Shown: positions 6,079 through 11,368 of the stretch, one piece after another | Layout: each line of letters starts with the position of its first letter | How positions within the stretch are numbered: the stretch's first letter is position 1 | From: Actinomycetota bacterium | GTDB taxonomy: Bacteria > Actinomycetota > Thermoleophilia > Gaiellales > Gaiellaceae | DNA length: 11,368 bases | Direction: 5' to 3' | Assembly: GCA_019236545.1 (NCBI GenBank) | Contig: JAFAIV010000332.1 | Span: 1-11,368 of the forward strand | Notes under the pieces: generated by a model | Databases searched by the model: none | Seen by the model: the letters and a program-made list of their open reading frames with translations, nothing else | What the model was told of the DNA's origin: nothing | Position numbers and translations under genes: made by a program

Positions 6079-7100
6079 CCCGCCGCCTGCGGGTCGCCGT
6101 GCTCGCCGGCGGACGGTCGAGCGAGCACGAGATCTCGCTCGCGTCGGCCCGGTCGGTGCTCGCGGCGCTCGACCCGGAGCGGTACGAGACACTGAGCGTG
6201 GCCATCGGCCGCGACGGCCGCTGGGAGCTGGAGGCGGGCGGCGAGGAGCTGCCGTCGGGCGACTCGACGAACCTGCCGATGCCTGCCGACGAGCGGACGC
6301 CCGCGGTCCTCGGCGCGGTCGACGTCGTCCTGCCGATCCTCCACGGGCCGTTCGGCGAGGACGGGACGGTGCAGGGCCTGCTCGAGCTGCTCGGCGTCCC
6401 GTACGTCGGCGCAGGGGTCGCGGCGTCCGCGCTCGCGATGGACAAGGACCTGTTCAAGAAGGTCATGCGCGACAGCGGCATCCCGGTCGCCGCGCACCAC
6501 GCGATCCGGCTCGGCGACGAGATCGAGAACCCGTTCGGCTACCCGGTCTTCGTGAAGCCGGCGCGGCTCGGCTCGTCGGTCGGAATCTCGAAGGTTCGCG
6601 ACGCGAGCGAGCTGCGGCCGGCGGTCGAGCTCGCGTTCCGGCACGACGAGAAGGTGCTCGTCGAGGAGTTCGTCCAGGGTATGGAGGTCGAGGTCGGCGT
6701 GCTCGGCAACCGCGTGCCGCCGCCGGTCGCGTCCCTCCCAGGCCGGATCGACACCCTCGGGCACGACTGGTACGACTTCGAGTCGAAGTACGACGAGGGC
6801 GGCATGGACCTCGTGATCCCCCCGAACCTGCCGGAGGCGACGATCGAGCTCCTGCAGCGGCGCGCCGTCGACTCGTTCGTCGCGTCCGAGTGCGAGGGCC
6901 TCGCGCGCGTCGACTTCTTCGTCCGCGACGGCGACGGCGAGGTCGTCCTCAACGAGCTGAACACGATGCCCGGCTTCACCGCGACGAGCGTCTGGGCGAA
7001 GCTCTTCGAGGCGTCGGGGATCGGCTACGCGGCCGCGCTCGACCGGCTGATCGAGCTCGCCCTGGAGCGACACGAGCGCCGCTCGCGACTCGAGTTCTGA
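6075..7100 (+). CDS. ddl: D-alanine--D-alanine ligase
   Basis: This is a 341-aa cytoplasmic ATP-grasp enzyme that joins two D-Ala to make the dipeptide later added to UDP-MurNAc-tripeptide. Visible motifs are VAVLAGGRSSEHEISL at the N-terminus (Glu17 region, first D-Ala site), LPILHGPFGEDG, FVKPARLGSSVGISK with Lys161 (ATP phosphate binding), VEEFVQGMEVEVGVLG, and LNELNTMPGFT with Glu294 and Asn296 as Mg ligands. Length is normal for the family. GTG at 6075 is part of a GTGA overlap with the pknB stop. The frame stays open further upstream inside pknB, but Ddl homology begins just after 6075. Position at the end of the rodA-pbpA-pknB run links substrate supply to the transpeptidase and its kinase. 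In mycobacteria ddl lies elsewhere. Confidence 0.95.
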   Translation: MTRRLRVAVLAGGRSSEHEISLASARSVLAALDPERYETLSVAIGRDGRWELEAGGEELPSGDSTNLPMPADERTPAVLGAVDVVLPILHGPFGEDGTVQGLLELLGVPYVGAGVAASALAMDKDLFKKVMRDSGIPVAAHHAIRLGDEIENPFGYPVFVKPARLGSSVGISKVRDASELRPAVELAFRHDEKVLVEEFVQGMEVEVGVLGNRVPPPVASLPGRIDTLGHDWYDFESKYDEGGMDLVIPPNLPEATIELLQRRAVDSFVASECEGLARVDFFVRDGDGEVVLNELNTMPGFTATSVWAKLFEASGIGYAAALDRLIELALERHERRSRLEF

Positions 7101-7128
7101 CGGCTCCTTAACGCGAGTCTCACAGGCC

Positions 7129-7147
7129 CGGCGCTATGGTGGCGCCG
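7129..7147. repeat. Inverted repeat around the ispH -10 element
   Basis: CGGCGC (7129-7134) and GCGCCG (7142-7147) are perfect 6-bp complements separated by TATGGTG, which contains the proposed -10 hexamer. It could be an operator or a chance GC-rich palindrome. Confidence 0.35.
7135..7140 (+). promoter_or_regulatory. Probable -10 element (TATGGT) of ispH
   Basis: TATGGT fits TANNNT and lies 9 nt before the ispH GTG in the 49-nt ddl-ispH gap. A transcript starting 7-9 nt downstream would be leaderless or nearly so. A poor -35 (TTAACG, 7108-7113) sits 21 nt upstream, longer than usual spacing. GGTGG (7138-7142) could instead act as a weak Shine-Dalgarno if transcription comes from ddl. Confidence 0.42.
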
Positions 7148-7149
7148 CA

Positions 7150-8115
7150 GTGGTGCAACGGCTTCTCCTCGCCTCGCCGCGAGGCTACTGCGCCGGCGTC
7201 GAGCGGGCGGTCGAGACGGTCGAGCGGGCCCTGAAGCTGTACGGGCGCCCGGTCTACGTGCGGAAGCAGATCGTCCACAACCTCCACGTCGTGAGCGATC
7301 TCGAGCGCCGCGGCGCGATCTTCGTCGACGAGCTCTCGGACGTCCCGCGGGGCGCGACGGTGGTCTTCTCCGCGCACGGCGTCGCGCCGGCGGTGCGCGC
7401 GGACGCGGGGGCGCGCGGGCTGACGGCGGTCGACGCGACGTGCCCGCTCGTGACGAAGGTGCACGCACAGGCGAAGCGCTATGCGGAGCGCGGCTACGCG
7501 ATCGTCCTCGTCGGCCACGCCGGCCACGAGGAGGTCGAGGGCACGCTCGGCGAGGCGCCGGACGCGATCGTGCTCGTCGAGTCGGTCGAGGACGCGGAGC
7601 GGATCTCGCTCCCGTCGGAGAGGCCGCTCGCCTACGTCACGCAGACGACGCTCTCGGTGGACGAGACGAGCGAGATCGTCGCCGTCCTCCGCCGCCGCTT
7701 CCCTCGGATCGAGGGGCCTGCGCGCGAGGACATCTGCTACGCGACGACGAACCGGCAGCGCGCCGTGAAGGAGCTCGTCGAGCAGGTCGAGCTACTGCTC
7801 GTGATCGGGAGCCGCAACTCGTCGAACTCGAACCGCCTGGTCGAGGTCGCCCGCGCCGCCGGCGTCGAGGCGCACCTCGTCGAGGACGAGCGCGCGATCG
7901 ACGAGCGCTGGCTCGCCGGCCGCGAGACGGTCGGGCTGACCTCGGGCGCGTCGGCGCCGGAGCGGCTCGTCGAGCGGGTCTGCGACTGGTTCCGCGCCCG
8001 CGGCGTCACCGAGGTGCGCGAGGTCGAGGCGTCGAGCGCGGAGGACGTCTTCTTCAAGCTCCCGGTCGAGCTGCGGCGCGCCGAGGCGGCCGCCGCCCAG
8101 CCCTCGGCTGCGTAG
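7150..8115 (+). CDS. ispH: 4-hydroxy-3-methylbut-2-enyl diphosphate reductase IspH
   Basis: This is a 321-aa iron-sulfur enzyme of the last MEP-pathway step, reducing HMBPP to IPP and DMAPP. The three cluster-ligand cysteines are present and spaced as in the family: Cys14 (GYCAGV), Cys98 (DATCPLV) and Cys196 (DICYATTNRQ), compared with 12, 96 and 197 in E. coli. Other signatures are VRKQIVHN, FSAHGVAP, GHAGHEEVEGT with the catalytic Glu, TQTTLSVDET, SNSNRLVEVA and LTSGASAPE. Two tandem GTG codons (7150, 7153) could start it; either leaves the fold intact. It probably has its own promoter but follows the wall cluster on the same strand, which makes sense because IPP is needed for undecaprenyl phosphate. 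It has no Met before the first cluster cysteine, so a GTG start is required. Confidence 0.96.
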   Translation: MVQRLLLASPRGYCAGVERAVETVERALKLYGRPVYVRKQIVHNLHVVSDLERRGAIFVDELSDVPRGATVVFSAHGVAPAVRADAGARGLTAVDATCPLVTKVHAQAKRYAERGYAIVLVGHAGHEEVEGTLGEAPDAIVLVESVEDAERISLPSERPLAYVTQTTLSVDETSEIVAVLRRRFPRIEGPAREDICYATTNRQRAVKELVEQVELLLVIGSRNSSNSNRLVEVARAAGVEAHLVEDERAIDERWLAGRETVGLTSGASAPERLVERVCDWFRARGVTEVREVEASSAEDVFFKLPVELRRAEAAAAQPSAA

Positions 8116-8118
8116 GCT
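8113..8118 (+). promoter_or_regulatory. Possible -10 element (TAGGCT) of the aminotransferase
   Basis: TAGGCT fits TANNNT, its TAG is the ispH stop codon, and it ends 7 nt before the aminotransferase GTG. That is the spacing expected for a leaderless mRNA. No Shine-Dalgarno is visible before this GTG, and no -35 consensus is seen. It could be a coincidence of the stop codon. Confidence 0.35.
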
Positions 8119-8125
8119 CTCGCGG

Positions 8126-9256
8126 GTGCGAGCCCGCCCCCATCGCCTCGACCGGCTCCCGGAGCAGTACTTCACGGCCCTGCTCGCGCGCGTGCAAACG
8201 GCCGCGGCGCGCGAGGGCGAGCCGCTGATCGACCTCGGCCGCGGCAACCCGGACATCCCGCCGCCGCCGCACGTCGTCGAGGCGCTGAGGGAGGCCGCCG
8301 CGCGCGAGGACGTCCATGGCTACGCGCCGTTCGCGGGCCTCCCCGCGCTGAAGGAGGCGATCGCGGCGCGCTACCGCGACGTCTACGGCGTCGAGGTCGA
8401 CCCCGGGCGCGAGGTCGCCGTGCTGCCCGGCTCGAAGACCGGCCTGATGGAGATGGCACAGGTCGCGGTCGAGCGCGGCGGCGCGATCGTCCTCCCGGAC
8501 CCGGGCTACCCGGACTATCGCTCGGCCGTCGCACTCGCCGCGGCGCGGCACGCCGCGCTGCCGCTCCTCGCGGACGGCCGCCCCGACTGGGACGCGGCGC
8601 CCGAGGAGGCGGCCGCGCTCTACCTCAACTACCCGTCGAACCCGGTCGCGGCGGCCGCGCCGGACGGCGTCTTCGACGAGGCGATCGCGTGGGCGCACCG
8701 CGCGGGCGCGTGGGTCCTTCACGACTTCGCCTACGGCGACCTCGTCTTCGACGGCCGCCGGCCGCGCAGCTTCCTCGCCGCCGAGGGCGCGCGCGAGGCC
8801 GGGATCGAGCTGTTCTCGATGTCGAAGTCGTACGGGATGGCGGGCTGGCGACTCGGCTTCGCCGTCGGGAACGCCGAGCTCGTCGCGCGGATCGAGAACC
8901 TCCAGAACCACCAGTTCGCAGGCGTGTTCCGGCCGGTCCAGGAGGCCGGCATCGCCGCGCTGACCGGGCCGCAGGAGACGGTCGAGGAGCGGCGCGCGCT
9001 CTACGAGGCCCGCCGCGACCGCGCGCTCGCGGCGCTGACGGGCCACGACGCGCGGGGCGAGGGCACGTTCTTCGTCTGGTTCCGCCTGCCGGAGGGCCTC
9101 ACCGCGGAGCACCTGCTCGAGGAGCACCGGATCGCCGTCGCGCCGGGCGAGGGCTTCGGCGAGCGGGGCCGCGGCTGGGCGCGCCTGTCCCTCGCGGTGC
9201 GAGACGACGCGCTCGACGAAGGGCTAGGACGACTGCGCCGCGCGCTCGACGGCTAG
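8126..9256 (+). CDS. Class I/II PLP-dependent aminotransferase, DapL-like group
   Basis: This 376-aa fold-type I aminotransferase is expected to be cytoplasmic. Family signatures are DLGRGNPDIPPPPHVVEAL near the N-terminus, GYAPFAGLPALKEAIA, VLPGSKTGLMEM, LPDPGYPDY, LNYPSNPV, HDFAYGDLVFDG (Asp and Tyr contact PLP), SMSKSYGMAGWRLGF with the Schiff-base Lys234, and a late Arg in GWARLSLA for the substrate carboxylate. The order and wording of these motifs resemble LL-diaminopimelate aminotransferase and its relatives, which would suit a wall-synthesis neighbourhood. NYPSNPV differs from the usual NYPNNPTG and the true substrate cannot be read from sequence, so no symbol is given. It starts with GTG 10 nt after ispH. 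Its last 33 bp overlap the convergent ileS gene. Confidence 0.85.
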   Translation: MRARPHRLDRLPEQYFTALLARVQTAAAREGEPLIDLGRGNPDIPPPPHVVEALREAAAREDVHGYAPFAGLPALKEAIAARYRDVYGVEVDPGREVAVLPGSKTGLMEMAQVAVERGGAIVLPDPGYPDYRSAVALAAARHAALPLLADGRPDWDAAPEEAAALYLNYPSNPVAAAAPDGVFDEAIAWAHRAGAWVLHDFAYGDLVFDGRRPRSFLAAEGAREAGIELFSMSKSYGMAGWRLGFAVGNAELVARIENLQNHQFAGVFRPVQEAGIAALTGPQETVEERRALYEARRDRALAALTGHDARGEGTFFVWFRLPEGLTAEHLLEEHRIAVAPGEGFGERGRGWARLSLAVRDDALDEGLGRLRRALDG

Positions 9257-11368
9257 CGCCGCGCCCACGCGGATCTCGGTCGCGAGCACCTCGCCGGCGA
9301 TCCAGTCGCCGTGGCGCTCGACGAGCGCGCGTTGCGCCTCCGGCACCGTCAGGACGATCCGGTCGGTCAGCGCCAGGCCCTGCTCCTTGCGCATCGTGTT
9401 GACGAGGTGGATCAGGTCGTAGGCGTCCGCCTCGAGCCGCAGGTCGTCGTCCAGCGCCAGCTCGAGCGCCACCGTGACGCCCTCCGCGGACGCGACCGCC
9501 CAGCCCTCGCGGCCGCCGCGCTCGACGAGCACCTCCTCCGGGCCGAGCTCGAGGCCGTTGACCCGGAAGCGGCCGCCCTCGAGCTCCTCGAACTCGCCGG
9601 CCTCGAGCGCCGTCCGCACCGCGCCGAGCTCCTTGCCGAGCTTCGGCCCGAGCACCGGCAGGTTCGGCTTCACGCGCACCTCGACCGCCTCGACGCGCCC
9701 GAACTCGACCTCCTTCACGCGCAGCTCGTCGGCGATCTCGGCGCCGTGGCCGTTCAGCCGCGCTCCCTCGACGACGAGCCGCCGCAGCGGCTGCCGCAGC
9801 TTGATCCCGGAGGTCGAACGGGCCTGCCGGCCCAGCTCCACGACCCGCCGTACCTCCGCGATCTCGTCCAGCAAGGCCCGGTCCGGCTCGGCCGCCTCCG
9901 GCCACCCGGCGAGGTGGACGGAGTCTGGGCCGTCGAGGACGAGGACGCGCCAGAGGTGATCGGTGAGGAACGGGAGGATCGGCGCGAGCACGCGCATCGT
10001 CTGGACGAGCGCGTACCAGAGCGTCCGCAGCGCGGCCTCCTCCCCGTCCCAGAAGCGGCGCCGGGAGCGGCGGATGTACCAGTTCGAGAGGTCGTCGAGA
10101 TAGGTCTCGAAGTCGCGCATCACATCGACGGACAGCCAGCGCTCGTAGCCGCCGGTCGCGTCCTCGACGAACGCGCGGGTGCGCTCGACGAGCCAGCGGT
10201 CGAGCGGCGCCAGCTCGCCCTCGGGCTCCAGGCGGTCCCAGCAGGGCCGGAACTCCGCGATGTTCGCGTAGTCGACGAAGAACTTGACCGAGTGCCAGAG
10301 CGTCAGGAGCTTGCGCTTGATCTCGTCCGCCGGGCCGAAGCCGAAGAGGAGGTTCCGGTCGGGCGGGTGCGCCGTGAACTGCCAGCGCATGACGTCCGCG
10401 CCCATGCGCTCGAACGCCTCGGTCGCGGTGATCGTGTTCCCCCACGACCCGTGCATCTCGCGGCCGGTCTCGTCCAGCATCTTCTCGTAGCCGAGGACGC
10501 GCCGAAACGGCGCCCGCTCGGTCAGGACGACCGACATGAAGAGCTGCGAGTAGAACCAGAGCCGGATCTGCTCGCGCATCTCGGAGACCCAGTCGGCCGG
10601 GAACCACTTCTCCCAGTACGCGTGGTCGGGCAGGTCGGCCGTCGTCAGCCCCTTGGCGGCTCCGGTCGCGTAGCCCTCGGGGACGTACGTGTCGTTCCGC
10701 CAGCCGAGCGTCGAGAACGGGACGATGCCGGCGTCGAGCCAGACGTCGCCGACCTCCTTGATCCGCTCGACCGGCTCGCCGCACTCGGCGCAGCGGACGG
10801 GGACGCGGTCGATCCAGGGCCGCCGCAGCTCCTCGAGCTGGTCGAGCCCGGAGACGGCGCGCTCCTCGAGCTCCGCGCGCGACCCGATGACGTTCAGGTG
10901 CCCGCACGAGCACGGGTAGAACGGCAGCGGCAGGCCGTAGTAGCGGCGGCGGGAGATGTTCCAGTCGCCCATGTTGTGGAGCCAGTCGTCCATGCGCTTG
11001 CCCATGTACTCCGGCGTCCACTCGACGGTCGCGTTCGCGTCGAGCATCTGCTGCCGCAGGACGCGGACGGAGATGAACCAGTCGTCGGCGATGCGGAAGA
11101 TCAGCGGCGTATGGCAGCGCCAGCACTCGGGGTAGCGGTGCTCGTAGAGGCCGGCTTCGACGAGGACGCCCTTCTCCTCGAGGTTGCCGATGATCTGCTC
11201 CGCCGCCTCCACGGTCGACATCCCGTGGAGCCAGCCGAAGGAGTCGTAGAAGCGCCCCGACTCGTCGACCGGCTGGATGACCTCGAGGCCGTTCACGCCC
11301 GCGAGTTCGAAGTCCTCGCCGCCGCAGCCCGGCGCGATGTGGACGATGCCGGTGCCCTCCTCCAGCGA
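9224..11368 (-). CDS. ileS: Isoleucyl-tRNA synthetase, eukaryote-like type, 5' part missing
   Basis: The frame is open from the right edge to TAG at 9226-9224, giving 714 visible residues; the N-terminus with HIGH is outside. The fragment begins in the CP1 editing domain (GTGIVHIAPGCGGEDF). It continues through WNISRRRYYGLPLPFY, a Cys pair (codons at 10910-10912 and 10904-10906), a CAEC pair (10781-10792), and GDVWLDAG. The KMSKS loop then reads EMHGSWGN (10436-10459). The anticodon-binding alpha-helical domain follows, then a C-terminal domain with LGPKLGKELGAV and LVNTMRKEQGL. The internal Cys pairs and this C-terminal domain match the eukaryotic/archaeal-like class of bacterial IleS, not the E. 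coli type with a C-terminal zinc finger. A CWRC pair also occurs at 11114-11125. The gene converges on the aminotransferase and overlaps its 3' end by 33 bp. Start codon and regulation are not visible. Confidence 0.93.
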   Translation of the reverse strand, partial: SLEEGTGIVHIAPGCGGEDFELAGVNGLEVIQPVDESGRFYDSFGWLHGMSTVEAAEQIIGNLEEKGVLVEAGLYEHRYPECWRCHTPLIFRIADDWFISVRVLRQQMLDANATVEWTPEYMGKRMDDWLHNMGDWNISRRRYYGLPLPFYPCSCGHLNVIGSRAELEERAVSGLDQLEELRRPWIDRVPVRCAECGEPVERIKEVGDVWLDAGIVPFSTLGWRNDTYVPEGYATGAAKGLTTADLPDHAYWEKWFPADWVSEMREQIRLWFYSQLFMSVVLTERAPFRRVLGYEKMLDETGREMHGSWGNTITATEAFERMGADVMRWQFTAHPPDRNLLFGFGPADEIKRKLLTLWHSVKFFVDYANIAEFRPCWDRLEPEGELAPLDRWLVERTRAFVEDATGGYERWLSVDVMRDFETYLDDLSNWYIRRSRRRFWDGEEAALRTLWYALVQTMRVLAPILPFLTDHLWRVLVLDGPDSVHLAGWPEAAEPDRALLDEIAEVRRVVELGRQARSTSGIKLRQPLRRLVVEGARLNGHGAEIADELRVKEVEFGRVEAVEVRVKPNLPVLGPKLGKELGAVRTALEAGEFEELEGGRFRVNGLELGPEEVLVERGGREGWAVASAEGVTVALELALDDDLRLEADAYDLIHLVNTMRKEQGLALTDRIVLTVPEAQRALVERHGDWIAGEVLATEIRVGAALAVERAAQSS

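Noticed and set aside
4699..7073. Minus-strand open frames opposite pknB and ddl
   Set aside because: Same biased composition and no recognisable domain; plus-strand genes have full motif sets.
7073..7085. Terminator hairpin at the end of ddl
   Set aside because: Only a 5-bp stem with a 3-nt loop inside the coding sequence and no T-tract.
9235..9264. GCGCCGCGC occurring twice at the aminotransferase/ileS junction
   Set aside because: A short direct, not inverted, repeat in GC-rich coding sequence; no structure or mobile-element ends seen.
1..11368. CRISPR arrays, tRNA or rRNA genes, prophage or defence genes
   Set aside because: No spaced direct repeats, tRNA cloverleaf or rRNA sequence was noticed by eye, and all long genes are housekeeping or wall-related.

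Overview
The window is a very GC-rich bacterial chromosome segment. Codon third positions are almost all G or C by eye, and every gene whose start is visible begins with GTG. Gene content and order (FHA-domain protein, PP2C phosphatase, RodA, PbpA, PknB with PASTA repeats) match the conserved actinobacterial fhaB-pstP-rodA-pbpA-pknB cell-wall/signalling locus. There is no separate pknA, and ddl sits directly after pknB. With the eukaryote-like type of IleS, this suggests a deep-branching Actinomycetota lineage such as Thermoleophilia (Gaiellales or Solirubrobacterales). That placement is inference, not proof.

Layout. Positions 1-7100 form a tightly packed plus-strand run: the 3' end of an FHA gene (fhaB-like), a membrane-anchored PP2C phosphatase (pstP-like), rodA, pbpA, pknB and ddl. 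Three junctions are 4-bp GTGA overlaps (FHA/PP2C, rodA/pbpA, pknB/ddl), so translation is probably coupled. ispH (7150-8115) and a class I/II aminotransferase (8126-9256) follow on the same strand. On the minus strand, a class I isoleucyl-tRNA synthetase converges on the aminotransferase. Its stop lies inside the aminotransferase gene (33-bp overlap), and its 5' end runs off the right edge.

The genes fit one theme. RodA (SEDS glycosyltransferase) and PbpA (transpeptidase) are a wall-building pair. Ddl makes the D-Ala-D-Ala that PbpA uses, and IspH feeds isoprenoid synthesis and hence the undecaprenyl carrier. PknB senses wall fragments through PASTA repeats, PP2C reverses its phosphorylation, and the FHA protein reads phosphothreonine.

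The one part that ordinary annotation does not explain is the 168-bp near-palindrome at 1151-1318 between the PP2C gene and rodA. It has a 16-bp perfect (20-bp near-perfect) terminal inverted repeat beginning and ending with CTAG, imperfect pairing that continues for about 47 bp per side, and a central 10-bp hairpin almost exactly at its midpoint. Its left end contains the PP2C stop codon and its right end abuts the rodA start codon. Removing it with one CTAG copy restores a direct TAG-GTG junction, as expected for a MITE-like insertion. As RNA it would hide the rodA ribosome-binding site and bring the upstream stop next to the downstream start. It also contains a 7-codon ORF that ends immediately before rodA. 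Secondary points are probable leaderless promoters (TANNNT 7-12 nt before GTG) at pknB, ispH and the aminotransferase, and a degenerate KMSKS motif in IleS.
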